Assembly: GCF_014384905.1 (NCBI RefSeq) | Contig: NZ_JACRSV010000001.1 | Coordinates: forward strand, 558,001 to 622,000 | DNA from: Fumia xinanensis | Lineage (GTDB): Bacteria > Bacillota > Clostridia > Oscillospirales > Ruminococcaceae | Length of the DNA: 64,000 nucleotides | Direction: 5' to 3' | Part shown: positions 1 through 9,377 of the stretch, piece by piece | How positions within the stretch are numbered: the stretch's first letter is position 1 | How the letters are laid out: each line of letters starts with the position of its first letter | Made by a program: the position numbers and the translations under genes | The notes under the pieces: generated by a model | Databases searched by the model: none | Told to the model about the DNA's origin: nothing | What the model saw: the letters and a program-made list of their open reading frames with translations, nothing else

Positions 1-2
1 GG

Positions 3-1082
3 AAGTTTGCCGATTCCCTCAATGACATCGACGGCGTGTCCTGCATGCTGAATCCGGTAGATGCGAACCCGGCCTTGACCCCGCCCACAAAGCTTCGGAA
101 CAAAGGCTTCGCCAAACCGTTCCAGATGTTTGTAGGAATGTACGGCCTACCTTCTTATCATGATTATGATCCCACCACCTTAGTGGCCATTACCTATACC
201 TTGATGTTCGGCATCATGTTCGGCGATTTGGGCCAAGGACTCGTGATCGCCCTTATCGGTCTTTTCCTGGGGCTGGCCAAAAAAATGGACTTTGGGCGGA
301 TTATGCTCCGGCTGGGAATTTCCAGCGCAGTTTTCGGCACGATCTACGGTTCAGTGTTCGGCTATGAAGAATGGCTCGACCCGATGTGGGAAAGTTTGGG
401 TTTCGGCGGAATCCTTCCTTTGAAGGTATTTGAGGCGGGGACAACGAATATGCTGCTTTTGGCGGCGATTTTTATCGGCGTAGGCGTTATCTGTGTTGCC
501 ATGATTATTAACATCTGCCTCGGTTTCAAGCACAAGGACTACGAACGGGCGGTATTCGGCAACAACGGGCTTGCGGGACTAGTGCTCTATATGGGAGCCG
601 TTATCGCGGTGGCAGCGTTGATGCTTTATAATATCAATGTACTCAGTCCCTGGTTCATTATTTTAGTCATTGTGATTCCCGTGCTGCTCATCTTTCTGAG
701 GGAGCCGCTGGGCAAAATGATGAAGAAACGCAAGGACTTAAAGCCCGCCGACGGGGTGGGCACCTTTATCCTCGAAAACTTCTTTGAGATGTTCGAATAT
801 GTTTTGAGCTACCTGTCCAACACTATGAGCTTCCTGCGTGTCGGCGGATTTATTCTCTCCCACGCCGGTATGATGGCTGTGGTCATGTCTCTCAGCGAAA
901 TGATGAGCGGGGGCGGTACAATAGTCGTCATGGTGATCGGCAACGTTTTTGTCATGTGCCTCGAGGGCCTCATCGTGGGCATCCAGGTGCTGAGACTGGA
1001 GTTTTACGAGATTTTCAGCCGTTTCTACAATGGCGACGGTAAGGAATACGAACCGGCATCCATTTCCTACAAAGCCGAATAG
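3..1082 (+). CDS. ntpI: V-type ATP synthase subunit I (C-terminal part; 5' end outside the window)
   Basis: This is the membrane stator subunit (a/I) of the rotary V-type ATPase, which forms the ion half-channels against the c-ring. The frame is open from base 3, so the gene begins upstream. About 360 residues remain, and they cover the membrane domain with roughly seven to eight hydrophobic helices. The FGDLGQG loop typical of the family is near residue 60 of the fragment. A helix reading SFLRVGGFILSHAG carries the conserved arginine expected to face the c-ring carboxylate. It is the first visible gene of the I-K-F-E-A-B-D operon, 57 bp upstream of ntpK. The family call is firm; the soluble N-terminal arm is not visible. 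Confidence 0.95.
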   Translation, partial: KFADSLNDIDGVSCMLNPVDANPALTPPTKLRNKGFAKPFQMFVGMYGLPSYHDYDPTTLVAITYTLMFGIMFGDLGQGLVIALIGLFLGLAKKMDFGRIMLRLGISSAVFGTIYGSVFGYEEWLDPMWESLGFGGILPLKVFEAGTTNMLLLAAIFIGVGVICVAMIINICLGFKHKDYERAVFGNNGLAGLVLYMGAVIAVAALMLYNINVLSPWFIILVIVIPVLLIFLREPLGKMMKKRKDLKPADGVGTFILENFFEMFEYVLSYLSNTMSFLRVGGFILSHAGMMAVVMSLSEMMSGGGTIVVMVIGNVFVMCLEGLIVGIQVLRLEFYEIFSRFYNGDGKEYEPASISYKAE

Positions 1083-1139
1083 GGCGCGCCTATCCTGCTT
1101 TCACATATCAGACTAAATGACTTTCAGGAGGAAAACATC

Positions 1140-1568
1140 ATGAAATTTTATCACTTTTTGCTGCCTCTTGCAGCTCTCGTTTTAATCAGCCTGCCCCTCG
1201 TCAATGTACTCAGAGGAATGTCCACCGGTAAAAAAGCAAGAAGAAACATCGTTCTCAATCTCTGCGCTTTCTTTGGCGTGTGTGCTTTGGCAGTTGTTAT
1301 GCCTGTCGGCGGACTTGTCTCCGCTGCCAGTGAAGCAGCTGCGGCCGGATCTGCCGCAGCTGGCATGGGCTATATCGCCGCTGCTCTGTCTACCGGGCTT
1401 TCTGCATTGGGAGCTGGTATCGCAGTTGCCGCCGCTGCTCCCGCTGCTATCGGCGCTGTCAGCGAAGACCCCAAGTCTTTCGCCAAAGCGTTGATCTTCG
1501 TTGTATTGGGTGAAGGTATCGCCATCTATGGTCTGCTGATCTCCATCCTGATCCTCAACAGAGTCTGA
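1140..1568 (+). CDS. ntpK: V-type ATP synthase subunit K (membrane c-ring)
   Basis: This is the 142-residue rotor-ring proteolipid with four hydrophobic segments (about residues 5-24, 38-63, 75-103 and 117-140), i.e. two fused hairpins as in bacterial V-type K subunits. Only the second hairpin carries the ion-binding carboxylate, Glu125 in GEGIAIYGL; the first hairpin has none. This is the usual V-type 'half the sites' ring. The helix preceding the carboxylate helix has no glutamine, which in known Na+-binding rings contributes a ligand, so proton use is possible. That last point is inference. An AGGAGG site lies at about 1126-1131. It sits between ntpI and the subunit F gene. Confidence 0.95.
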   Translation: MKFYHFLLPLAALVLISLPLVNVLRGMSTGKKARRNIVLNLCAFFGVCALAVVMPVGGLVSAASEAAAAGSAAAGMGYIAAALSTGLSALGAGIAVAAAAPAAIGAVSEDPKSFAKALIFVVLGEGIAIYGLLISILILNRV

Positions 1569-1650
1569 TAATTTGATTCGGTGGAGGGCCAAAAGCCCTC
1601 CACGATAATTTTTGAGACGACTCAAACACTTAACTAGGGGGTGACTCGGG

Positions 1651-1959
1651 ATGCGCATGTATCTCATCAGCGACAACGTAGACACTCAGGTCGGAATGCG
1701 CCTTGCCGGAATTGAAGGCGAGGTTGTTCACGAATACGACGAAGTGCGTCAGGCCCTGGAACGGGTCTGCGCCACCGAGGACATCGGCATCGTATTGATG
1801 ACCAAAAAGCTCATCACCCTTTGCAAAGACGTGGTGTACGACATCAAGCTCAACAAGCGGCGTCCCCTGATCGTGGAAATTCCAGACCGTCACGGTGACT
1901 CCGACATTGGGGATTCCATTACCACATACATCAGGGAGGCTGTCGGCATCAATATCTGA
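1651..1959 (+). CDS. ntpG: V-type ATP synthase subunit F
   Basis: This is the 102-residue central-stalk subunit F (NtpG in Enterococcus naming), which binds subunit D in the rotor shaft. The N-terminus reads MRMYLISDNVDTQVGMRLAG and is followed by a conserved EDIGIVLMT stretch and a closing IVEIPD strand, typical of this CheY-like alpha/beta fold. The ATG follows a GGGGGTG purine run at about 1636-1642. It lies between K and E, so the order is I-K-F-E-A-B-D, without subunit C in its common place between E and F. Subunit C, if present, must be upstream of the window or elsewhere. Confidence 0.9.
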   Translation: MRMYLISDNVDTQVGMRLAGIEGEVVHEYDEVRQALERVCATEDIGIVLMTKKLITLCKDVVYDIKLNKRRPLIVEIPDRHGDSDIGDSITTYIREAVGINI

Positions 1960-2015
1960 CGTCTCCGCTTGTGACCAATGAGACAGGGAGAACCTGTATT
2001 GAAGGAGGGTTTCCT

Positions 2016-2594
2016 TTGCCAAACGATAAAGAAAAATTAGCACGCTTTGAAAAAGCGATTTTTACTGAAGTCAACGAAAAAGTGGCGGCAATTTTAGCTG
2101 AGGTGGAAGCACATCAGAAAGAAGTGCTGGAAAAAGCCGAGGAAGAGGCGAAAAACGAGGCCGAAAAAGAGGCCAAACAGGAACTGGAAGAGATCGAAGC
2201 CCAGTATGCCCAGGCCATTACCAAGGAAAAGCTCAATGCAAAGCAGCAAGTGCTGCTGAAGCGGAAAGAATTGATCGAGGGCCTGTTTGAAAAGGCGGGC
2301 GCAGAACTCAAAGCCTTTTCCGAGAGCGGAGAGTACGAAAAATATTTAGCTGCTGTTCTTCAAAAGGCCGATCTGTCCAAAGCGAAGATTTTGGCCCGGG
2401 AAGCAGATTGTGGACTCATGAAAAAGCTGGCCCCCGGCTGCGAGGTGGAGCCTGATCCAATGAATCTATTGGGCGGCATCGTCATCGTAAGCCCTGCTGA
2501 CAACATCTACATTGACGAGACCTTTGCCTATAAGCTCAATGCCAAAAAGGAGGACTTTTACTCCGACAACAGCATACAGCTGGACGTTCTTTGA
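2016..2594 (+). CDS. ntpE: V-type ATP synthase subunit E (peripheral stalk)
   Basis: This is the peripheral-stalk subunit E, about 192 residues. Residues about 15-85 form a long charged coiled coil rich in Glu, Lys and Ala. The C-terminal globular part contains LLGGIVIVSPADNIYIDETF, which matches the family. I chose the TTG at 2016 because AAGGAGGG at 2002-2009 lies six bases upstream. An ATG at 1971 is in frame, but it would put the ribosome site inside the coding sequence and add a 15-residue extension unlike the family. A 194-bp gap with a perfect inverted repeat separates it from ntpA. Confidence 0.92.
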   Translation: MPNDKEKLARFEKAIFTEVNEKVAAILAEVEAHQKEVLEKAEEEAKNEAEKEAKQELEEIEAQYAQAITKEKLNAKQQVLLKRKELIEGLFEKAGAELKAFSESGEYEKYLAAVLQKADLSKAKILAREADCGLMKKLAPGCEVEPDPMNLLGGIVIVSPADNIYIDETFAYKLNAKKEDFYSDNSIQLDVL

Positions 2595-2665
2595 ATTTAT
2601 GGGTTGTTTATCCTCGGCTTTGTCGCGGGATGTGCCCAAAGCTTGTCTGAGAGTCCGGCCTTTGG

Positions 2666-2723
2666 GCTGTTTTTTCAAAATCTGCGGGCGGTTTTGATCG
2701 GCTTCTGGTTTTGAAAAAACAGC
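2666..2723 (+). repeat. Perfect 15-bp inverted repeat between ntpE and ntpA
   Basis: The arms at 2666-2680 and 2709-2723 are exact reverse complements (GCTGTTTTTTCAAAA and TTTTGAAAAAACAGC) around a 28-base loop. The hairpin sits in the only long gap inside the ATPase operon (2595-2788). The U-rich half is on the 5' arm and no T-tract follows the 3' arm, so it does not look like a standard terminator. A role in mRNA processing or in setting the A/B/D to I/K/F/E ratio is inference. Confidence 0.75.
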
Positions 2724-2788
2724 TGAAAAAAGACCTCAGATAAGCTCCTGAAAAAGAAGTCCCCATTTCGGAAAAGGAGTGAAAAACC

Positions 2789-4537
2789 TTGAACAATACC
2801 ATTTATTCGATAAACGGGCCAGTCATTAAGGTCAAAGACACCAAAGACTTCTCCATGCTAGAGATGGTCTATGTGGGCCACAAAAAACTGGTTGGTGAGG
2901 TCATCGGCGTTACCGATAAATTTACCACCATTCAGGTCTACGAAGTGACCACCGGTTTAAAACCCGGCGAACCGGTTTATTCCACCGGCGCGCCGCTGAG
3001 CGCGACTCTGGGACCCGGTATTTTAACAAATATCTACGATGGCATCGAACGCCCTCTTCTGAAAATTGCTGACAAATGCGGCGCTTTCATCGACGAGGGA
3101 ATCGACGTTTCTCCCATCGACACCGAGAAAAAATACGACGTGACCATGCAGGTTAAGGTGGGGGACACCTTAAAGGGCGGGCAGATCTACGCCACCTGCC
3201 CGGAGACCCCTGTAATCCTGCACAAATGCCTCCTCGCCCCTAATTTGAGCGGCGAAGTCGTGAAAGTCATGCCCGACGGGCAATATGCCGTCAACGATAC
3301 CGTTGCAGTGATCCGCACCGAGGGCGGAGAGAAAAAAGAACTGACACTCTGCCAGAAATGGCCCATCCGGACACCAAGGCCGGTCCAAAAACGGCTTCCT
3401 ATTGCCCGACCCCTTATCACCGGTCAGAGGATCATCGACACCTTGTTTCCCATCGCCAAAGGCGGCACCGCGGCCATCCCCGGCGGTTTCGGAACCGGCA
3501 AGACCATGACCCAGCATCAGCTGGCCAAATGGTGCGATGCTGATATCATCGTCTACATCGGCTGCGGCGAGCGCGGCAACGAAATGACCCAGGTTCTGGA
3601 GGAATTCTCGGAGCTTGTGGACCCCAAAACCGGCCGCGCCATGACCGACCGTACTGTACTGATCGCCAATACGTCCAACATGCCGGTTGCCGCCCGTGAG
3701 GCGTCCATCTACACCGGCATCACCTTGGCGGAATACTACCGCGACATGGGCTACCACGTGGCCATCATGGCGGACTCTACCTCCCGCTGGGCGGAAGCTC
3801 TCCGTGAGATTTCCGGACGCCTGGAAGAGATGCCCGCCGAGGAAGGGTTCCCGGCCTACCTGCCGTCCCGTTTAGCCGAGTTCTATGAGCGGGCCGGGTA
3901 TATGATTCCCTTGAGCGGCGGAGAGGGAAGCGTTTCCATCATCGGAGCGGTTTCCCCCCAGGGCTCCGACTTCTCCGAACCAGTCACCCAGAACACCAAG
4001 CGTTTTGTTCGCACCTTTTGGGCGCTGGATAAATCGCTGGCTTACGCCCGGCATTATCCTGCCATCAACTGGATCACCAGTTACAGCGAATACATCGACG
4101 ATTTGGCGGCCTACTACAAAGAAAACGTCAGCCCCGACTTTTTGCAGTGCCGTCAGCGGCTTTCGAACATCCTCGGCGAAGAGGCGAAGCTCATGGAGAT
4201 CGTCAAGCTCATCGGCTCCGACGTTTTGCCGGAGGACCAGAAGCTCGTCATCGAAATCTCCAAGGTCATCCGGGTGGGCTTCTTGCAGCAGAACGCCTTC
4301 CACGAGGACGACACCTACGTGCCGCTCCCAAAACAGCTGGGCATGATGAAAATCATCCTCTACCTCTACGACCAGGCCATGCGGCTCGTGAAAAACAGTA
4401 TCCCTGTGTCCCTTATGGCGGAGACAGGAGTGTTTGACGCGCTTGTAAAGATGAAGTACAACATCCCCAACAATCAGCTTGAAAAGATGGAAGAATACTA
4501 TCCCATGATCGACGACAAGCTGTCGCAGATCAAGTAG
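2789..4537 (+). CDS. ntpA: V-type ATP synthase subunit A (catalytic)
   Basis: This is the 582-residue catalytic subunit that hydrolyses or makes ATP in the A3B3 head; the length is normal for the family. The N-terminal beta-barrel (about 1-70) is followed by the A-specific non-homologous region (about 110-190) and the nucleotide-binding domain. The Walker A motif is GGFGTGKT at residues 232-239, and a [11 protein letters not shown] segment follows. A conserved [18 protein letters not shown] catalytic stretch is present. It starts at TTG 2789 behind AAAAGGAG (2773-2779). Twelve bases separate its stop from ntpB. Confidence 0.97.
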   Translation: MNNTIYSINGPVIKVKDTKDFSMLEMVYVGHKKLVGEVIGVTDKFTTIQVYEVTTGLKPGEPVYSTGAPLSATLGPGILTNIYDGIERPLLKIADKCGAFIDEGIDVSPIDTEKKYDVTMQVKVGDTLKGGQIYATCPETPVILHKCLLAPNLSGEVVKVMPDGQYAVNDTVAVIRTEGGEKKELTLCQKWPIRTPRPVQKRLPIARPLITGQRIIDTLFPIAKGGTAAIPGGFGTGKTMTQHQLAKWCDADIIVYIGCGERGNEMTQVLEEFSELVDPKTGRAMTDRTVLIANTSNMPVAAREASIYTGITLAEYYRDMGYHVAIMADSTSRWAEALREISGRLEEMPAEEGFPAYLPSRLAEFYERAGYMIPLSGGEGSVSIIGAVSPQGSDFSEPVTQNTKRFVRTFWALDKSLAYARHYPAINWITSYSEYIDDLAAYYKENVSPDFLQCRQRLSNILGEEAKLMEIVKLIGSDVLPEDQKLVIEISKVIRVGFLQQNAFHEDDTYVPLPKQLGMMKIILYLYDQAMRLVKNSIPVSLMAETGVFDALVKMKYNIPNNQLEKMEEYYPMIDDKLSQIK

Positions 4538-4549
4538 GAGGCGAGGAGT

Positions 4550-5962
4550 ATGAGCGTACAAATTTTAGGTTTGAAAGAAATTAACGGCCCCCTCGTCGTC
4601 CTTGATCACGTGACCGACATCGGATATGACGAAATGGCCGAACTCCACATGGAGGACGGCACCAAACGTTTGGCCCGTGTGGTGGAAATCCAGGGGGACA
4701 AAGCGGTTTTGCAGGTCTTTGAGGGCACCAACGGCATTTCTCTCACTAACACCCGCACCAGCTTCCAGGGACACCCTATGGAGATGCCCCTCTCCCCCGA
4801 GGTTCTGGGCAGGATCTTTAACGGTGCCGGCACCCCCATCGACGGCCTGGGCCCGATTTTTGCAAAAGAACACGCGGACATTAACGGAAAACCGTTAAAC
4901 CCGGTTTCCCGTGAGTATCCTCGAAACTATATCCGCACCGGTATCTCCTCCATTGACGCCTTGATGACGCTGATTCGCGGCCAGAAGCTTCCGATTTTCT
5001 CCGGTTCCGGCATGAGCCACAACAAATTGGCGGCCCAGATTGTCAAGCAGGCCCAGCTAAGCGGCGATAAAGACGAGAAATTCGCCGTTGTTTTCGCGGC
5101 CATGGGCGTACAAAACGACGTGGCGGATTACTTTAAGCGCCAGTTTGAGGAGTCGGGCGTTCTGGAGCGGGTCGTCATGTTCCTAAACCTCTCAAGCGAC
5201 CCCATCGTCGAGCGTATTGTCACCCCCCGGTGTGCGCTGACGGTTGCCGAATACTTAGCGTACGAAAAAGGGATGCACATCTTGGTCATCCTCACTGATA
5301 TGACTTCTTACGCCGAAGCCCTTCGTGAGTTTTCCTCTTCCAAGGGCGAAATTCCCGGCAGAAAAGGCTATCCGGGCTATCTTTACTCCGATTTGGCGTC
5401 GCTTTATGAGCGGGCCGGCATCGTCAAGGGCGGAAACGGTTCTGTGACCCAAATCCCCATCCTCACCATGCCCAACGACGACATTACCCACCCCATCCCC
5501 GACTTGACCGGGTACATCACCGAGGGGCAGATCGTATTAGACCGCACCATGGATCAGAGTGGCGTTTACCCGCCGGTTTCCATCCTGCCGTCCCTGTCCC
5601 GTCTGATGAAGGACGGCATCGGAAAAGGCTACACCCGGGAAGACCATCCGGCGGTTTCCAACCAGCTTTTTTCCGCCTACGCCAAGACCCAGGATGCGAG
5701 AAGTCTCGCATCTGTCATCGGCGAGGAGGAGCTTTCCCCCTCCGACCGGGCGTATCTGGAGTTTGGCAAGATGTTCGAGGAATATTTCCTCAACCAGGGG
5801 TTTAATGAAAACCGCACCATCGAGCAGACGCTGGAGCTTGGCTGGGACCTTCTGTCCCTTCTGCCCAAAGAAGAGTTGGACCGCATCGACGAAAAGATGC
5901 TTTTGGAGTTCTACACCGAAAGCCGGGCCAAAAAATTCAAAAGACAGATTCATTCCGTTTGA
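4550..5962 (+). CDS. ntpB: V-type ATP synthase subunit B
   Basis: This is the 470-residue non-catalytic subunit of the A3B3 head. It has the three-part fold of rotary ATPase B chains. The position of Walker A is replaced by [14 protein letters not shown] (about residues 145-158), as expected for a non-catalytic chain. The segment [21 protein letters not shown] and the following RAGIVKGG are family hallmarks. The start is ATG 4550, eight bases after GGAGG. It is co-transcribed with ntpA and ntpD. Confidence 0.97.
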   Translation: MSVQILGLKEINGPLVVLDHVTDIGYDEMAELHMEDGTKRLARVVEIQGDKAVLQVFEGTNGISLTNTRTSFQGHPMEMPLSPEVLGRIFNGAGTPIDGLGPIFAKEHADINGKPLNPVSREYPRNYIRTGISSIDALMTLIRGQKLPIFSGSGMSHNKLAAQIVKQAQLSGDKDEKFAVVFAAMGVQNDVADYFKRQFEESGVLERVVMFLNLSSDPIVERIVTPRCALTVAEYLAYEKGMHILVILTDMTSYAEALREFSSSKGEIPGRKGYPGYLYSDLASLYERAGIVKGGNGSVTQIPILTMPNDDITHPIPDLTGYITEGQIVLDRTMDQSGVYPPVSILPSLSRLMKDGIGKGYTREDHPAVSNQLFSAYAKTQDARSLASVIGEEELSPSDRAYLEFGKMFEEYFLNQGFNENRTIEQTLELGWDLLSLLPKEELDRIDEKMLLEFYTESRAKKFKRQIHSV

Positions 5963-6019
5963 TTGTTAGCTTGTGAGGGCGGAAAGGTGATCACACCCTC
6001 TGTCCAGAAAAGGAGATGA

Positions 6020-6649
6020 TTGCGCGTGGCTGACCAGGTGTTTCCCACCAAAGGAAATCTACTGAATATTAAGAAATCCCTGTCGCTGGCGAACCTCGGC
6101 TACGAGCTGATGGACCGAAAACGGAATATTCTCATTCGGGAGATGATGTCGCTCATCGACACCGCGAAAAAAATCCGTGATGAAATTGAAGACACCTATA
6201 AACGGGCCTACGACGCGCTCCAAAGGGCGAATATTTCTATGGGAATCTCAGAAAACGTCGCCTACTCCGTTCCGGTGGAGCGGAGTATCGAAATCACCTA
6301 CCGAAGTGTAATGGGGGTGGAAATCCCTCATATCACCATGGAAGCGACGGAAACTGAGGGCGTTTTTTACGGACTTTATGTCTCTAACTCCCAGCTAGAC
6401 ATCGCTTATATCTGCTTTAACCGATGTAAAGAGATGACGGTGGTACTGGCGGAGATGGAAAACAGCATCTACCGGCTTGCCGTCGCCATCAAAAAAACCC
6501 AGCGCCGGGCAAACGCCCTCAAAAACATCATTATTCCGAACTTTGAGTCCACGGCGGCCTTTATCTCCAATGCGTTGGAGGAAAAGGAGAGGGAGGAATT
6601 TTCCCGCCTGAAGGTCATCCGTCATACCAAAGAAAGAAACGAAGCGTAA
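6020..6649 (+). CDS. ntpD: V-type ATP synthase subunit D (central rotor shaft)
   Basis: This is the central shaft subunit that couples the A3B3 head to the c-ring, about 209 residues. The N-terminus contains PTKGNLLNIKKSL, a conserved opening, followed by long helices and a C-terminal helix with RRANALKNIIIPNF, the strongest family signature. I place the start at TTG 6020, five bases after AAAAGGAG; an in-frame GTG at 6026 is the alternative. It is the last gene of the operon and a strong terminator follows at 6679. Confidence 0.95.
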   Translation: MRVADQVFPTKGNLLNIKKSLSLANLGYELMDRKRNILIREMMSLIDTAKKIRDEIEDTYKRAYDALQRANISMGISENVAYSVPVERSIEITYRSVMGVEIPHITMEATETEGVFYGLYVSNSQLDIAYICFNRCKEMTVVLAEMENSIYRLAVAIKKTQRRANALKNIIIPNFESTAAFISNALEEKEREEFSRLKVIRHTKERNEA

Positions 6650-6678
6650 GGGTAGCGTGCAGAGATTTTTGAGAAGCA

Positions 6679-6726
6679 GGCTCCCGTTCTCACCGGTTTT
6701 CCCGGTGGGAATGGGAGCCTTTTCTT
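6679..6726 (+). terminator. Terminator of the V-ATPase operon
   Basis: GGCTCCC at 6679-6685 pairs with GGGAGCC at 6713-6719. An inner CACCGG/CCGGTG stem is stacked inside, and a T-run begins at 6720. It lies 30 bp after the ntpD stop. Confidence 0.9.
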
Positions 6727-6753
6727 GTAAAAATGCCTGTAATCCGTTATAAT
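6725..6753 (+). promoter_or_regulatory. Sigma-A promoter for the HAD phosphatase gene
   Basis: A TTGTAA -35 box (6725-6730) and a TATAAT -10 box (6748-6753) are separated by exactly 17 bp. It starts directly after the V-ATPase terminator. Confidence 0.75.
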
Positions 6754-6796
6754 AAAGGTAACGTTTTGACAGCAGACCGAAAGAGAGGAAACGACA

Positions 6797-7582
6797 TTGG
6801 AACCGATTGTGAACTTAAAACCGGAAACGGCAAAAAATCTGCGCTATGTCCTCCATGACATCGACGACACCATTACAAACGAGGGCAAAATTCTCCCCGA
6901 GGCCTATGACGCATTGTGGAAACTTTATCGAGCCGGCATCAAGGTGATTCCTGTCACCGGCCGTCCGGCGGGCTGGTGCGACATGGCGGTGCGACAGTGG
7001 CCCATCGACGCTATCATCGGAGAGAATGGAGCGCTCGTTTTCTACGAGGAAAACGGCAGGCGGAAGGAATTTACCCATCCGTCCATTCCCACAGAGGACG
7101 TTTCCGGTAAACTTGAGGTCATCCGGGACGCCTGCCTGAAGGAAGTGCCCGGCTGCCGGATTTCCAAAGACCAGCATTACCGCCAGTATGATTTGGCCAT
7201 CGATTTTAACGAGGACGAGCCGAAGCTTGGATTCGAGGCGGCGGAGCGAATCAAGGAAGTCTGCGAACGGTTTGGGGCGGTGGCAAAAATCAGCTCCATT
7301 CATGTGAACACCTGGTTTGGGGATTTCAACAAAGTCTCGATGGCAAAGCTCTTTCTCTCTGATGTACGTGGGGAGGAGGACATCCAAAACCATGTGATGT
7401 TTTTCGGCGATTCCCCCAATGACGAGCCCATGTTCGAGAGTCTGAAACTGAGCTGCGGTGTGGCGAACATCAAGCCTTTCGTGCGTTTGCTCAACCACCT
7501 GCCCACCTATGTGACCGAAGGGGAGGGCGGATACGGTTTTGCCGAGGCGGTGGAACAGATCTTAGCGCTTCGGAAAGAATAA
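6797..7582 (+). CDS. HAD superfamily (IIB, Cof-like) phosphatase
   Basis: This is a 261-residue cytosolic phosphatase of the HAD IIB type. Motif I is DIDDT (Asp21 nucleophile, Asp23 acid/base), motif II is TGRP near residue 56, and motif IV is FFGDSPNDEPMF near residue 200. A C2-type cap lies between motifs II and III. The substrate is probably a sugar phosphate, but this cannot be read from sequence. The start is TTG 6797, eight bases after AGAGGA. It has its own promoter and shares a bidirectional terminator with the convergent carboxypeptidase. Confidence 0.85.
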   Translation: MEPIVNLKPETAKNLRYVLHDIDDTITNEGKILPEAYDALWKLYRAGIKVIPVTGRPAGWCDMAVRQWPIDAIIGENGALVFYEENGRRKEFTHPSIPTEDVSGKLEVIRDACLKEVPGCRISKDQHYRQYDLAIDFNEDEPKLGFEAAERIKEVCERFGAVAKISSIHVNTWFGDFNKVSMAKLFLSDVRGEEDIQNHVMFFGDSPNDEPMFESLKLSCGVANIKPFVRLLNHLPTYVTEGEGGYGFAEAVEQILALRKE

Positions 7583-7601
7583 AATTCATCTGCATCGAAA
7601 C

Positions 7602-7635
7602 AAAAAACATCGGCTTATGTAAGCCGATGTTTTTT
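7602..7635. terminator. Bidirectional terminator
   Basis: The 15-bp arms 7602-7616 and 7621-7635 (AAAAAACATCGGCTT and complement) flank a 4-base loop, with A/T runs on both sides. It serves the converging genes ending at 7582 (+) and 7651 (-). Confidence 0.92.
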
Positions 7636-7650
7636 ACATGAATAGCAAAA

Positions 7651-8613
7651 TTATTGCAGATAATAGGAGGGGATTCCTAAGTATTTTTCCAGGCAAAGTC
7701 CGCTTTCATAGACCGCCTTGGCAGTGTCTTTCCCTAGATACCGGAGGTGCCAGGGCTCGTACTGGTAGCCGGTGATATCTTCTTGGCCTTTGGGATAGCG
7801 GATGATGAAGCCGTATTCGTGGGCGTGTGCGGCAAGCCATTTTGCCTCGGCGGTGTTTGCGAAGGAGTCGTTGATTTGGTTTACATCAAACGCCAGCCCC
7901 GTCTGATGCTCCGAAAAGCCAGCTCGTGCAGAATACCGGTCGGCGGCATTTTTTCCGTCCCTCGCCGCATATTTTTGATAGAGACCCGCCTGATAGCTAT
8001 AGGATCGGTAGCCGGAAGAAATGTAAAGCGACATGCCCTGTGCCGACATGGCATTTTTCAGTGTGTTGAAAGCGCCCATCACTTCGTCGGTGAGGCCGCC
8101 GGGAGTATAGTTTTTCGGGAGGGGGTAGCGTTTATTGGCGACGAGAATGCCGTCCACGTAAATGAGGCCGCCCTTCAAACGGATGCTTTTACCGTTGGAG
8201 GAAAAAGCTTCACAGCTTTCGCAGGCTTCAACGCCGTTTTGCTCCAACGCGCCGGAAGGCCCTAAAAAATACCAGTCTGTTCCGTCGTGGATAAAGCCTT
8301 TTTGCATGGCCCCGAACCGGTCCATGTAGTACCACTGGCCTCCTGTTTTGATCCAGCCAGTCTTCATCGTGCCATCGGATGCCATATAATACCATTTTCC
8401 TCCTGAGTACACCCATCCGGTTTCCATCAAGCCATTGGAGTCAAAGTGATACCACTTGCCCTGAAGCGTAAGCCAGCCGGTTGCTTTCGAACCATTCTTT
8501 TGCAGGTATGTCCAGTTGCCGGTACTGTCTTTTTTCCATGCTGCGCCTACTGGTACAGTTACTGTGGATGCGATTAAAGACAGTGCAAGCACGGATGCAA
8601 TGAGTTTTTTCAT
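7651..8613 (-). CDS. Secreted D-alanyl-D-alanine carboxypeptidase (VanY/M15B) with wall-binding repeats
   Basis: This is a 320-residue exported peptidase expected to trim the terminal D-Ala of peptidoglycan stem peptides. A signal peptide occupies residues 1-25 (cut near GAAW). Residues about 28-127 hold five Gly-Trp/choline-binding-type repeats (GW..GGKWYYM spacing). The C-terminal VanY domain (about 165-300) has the zinc and catalytic set: SEHQTGLAFD at 234-243 (His236, Asp243), Glu286 and His289 in YEPWHLRY. An AGGAGG site precedes the ATG. The same repeat type occurs in the giant protein at 56.2-62.4 kb, so both may bind the same wall polymer. Confidence 0.9.
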   Translation of the reverse strand: MKKLIASVLALSLIASTVTVPVGAAWKKDSTGNWTYLQKNGSKATGWLTLQGKWYHFDSNGLMETGWVYSGGKWYYMASDGTMKTGWIKTGGQWYYMDRFGAMQKGFIHDGTDWYFLGPSGALEQNGVEACESCEAFSSNGKSIRLKGGLIYVDGILVANKRYPLPKNYTPGGLTDEVMGAFNTLKNAMSAQGMSLYISSGYRSYSYQAGLYQKYAARDGKNAADRYSARAGFSEHQTGLAFDVNQINDSFANTAEAKWLAAHAHEYGFIIRYPKGQEDITGYQYEPWHLRYLGKDTAKAVYESGLCLEKYLGIPSYYLQ

Positions 8614-8696
8614 TTTTTCCTCCTGAACCGGTTTAGATTATTCCGGTGTACAAAGTTTCTTGTATAAAGGCAGCTTTTGCAATAATTGATGTATTT

Positions 8697-9258
8697 CATT
8701 ATACCATAAATTAGTGGACGAAGTCCACGATAACGGGCATAGCCCGCGCAAGGCGCTTTGCAAACAGCCCTGCTGTTTGCTTGTGAGGCTATTATACCAC
8801 AATTTAATTGCGCGAAGCGCAAGGAGCGGCGCAGCCGCAGGGGCGATAGTCCAAATTGTGATAAAATGTTCTCTCAGGCGTCCGAAGGCTTGTGAAACAA
8901 GGCTTCGGCTTACGCCGTGAGGTTATTATACCATATCCGCAAGCCCATAGGGCTTGCACGCCGCTTTCAGCGGCGCAAAACAGCTTTAGCTGTTTTTGTT
9001 ATGGTGATAATCATCCACAAATCATTTTGCGAGACAAAATGATTGCGCCTGCGGCGCATAGCACACATTGTGTGCTATTTGTGGATATTATACCATAAAT
9101 TCGCCCGCTTTAGCGGGCAAAAAGACGCGAAGCGACTTTGTCGGCCGTGCAGCGGCCGGGACTTATGATACAATGTTCTCACTTATCCCGGGCCAGCGGG
9201 ATAAAAGCGCCTTTAGGCGCATGGCACACTTTATGTGTCAGTTGTAGATATTATACGG
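8697..9258. repeat. Cluster of multi-hairpin (cloverleaf-like) repeat elements
   Basis: This gene-free stretch is almost wholly made of adjoining hairpins. Units are bounded by two related end sequences: a left end such as TGATAAAATGTTCTCTC (8859-8875) or TGATACAATGTTCTCAC (9166-9182), and a right end such as GTGAGGTTATTATACCA (8917-8933; also 8783-8799). The ends are imperfect reverse complements. Inside each unit lie two to four short GC-rich hairpins. Examples are GTGGAC/GTCCAC at 8714-8728, GCAAACAG/CTGTTTGC at 8760-8780 and TTGCGC/GCGCAA at 8808-8822. The unit at about 9013-9087 has an outer ATCCACAAAT/ATTTGTGGAT stem enclosing three hairpins. No coding capacity is visible. Related copies lie at 17609 and 55840. 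Confidence 0.8.
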
Positions 9259-9377
9259 CAGATAAATCAAAAAGTCAAAAAAGAGAACTTCTGGGAAAGA
9301 CCGATAATTTGCAATAGATTTATAAGAAATAAAATCAGCTTATTCTCCGTAAATTCGTGGAAAATCGCCAATAATCG

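Noticed and set aside
1182..1685. Minus-strand frame of 167 codons opposite ntpK
   Set aside because: It lies wholly over ntpK, whose protein match is certain. It has no ribosome site and shows no family features.
8697..9258. CRISPR array or tRNA cluster
   Set aside because: There are no regular direct repeats with unique spacers, and none of the cloverleaves has tRNA T-loop or acceptor features.
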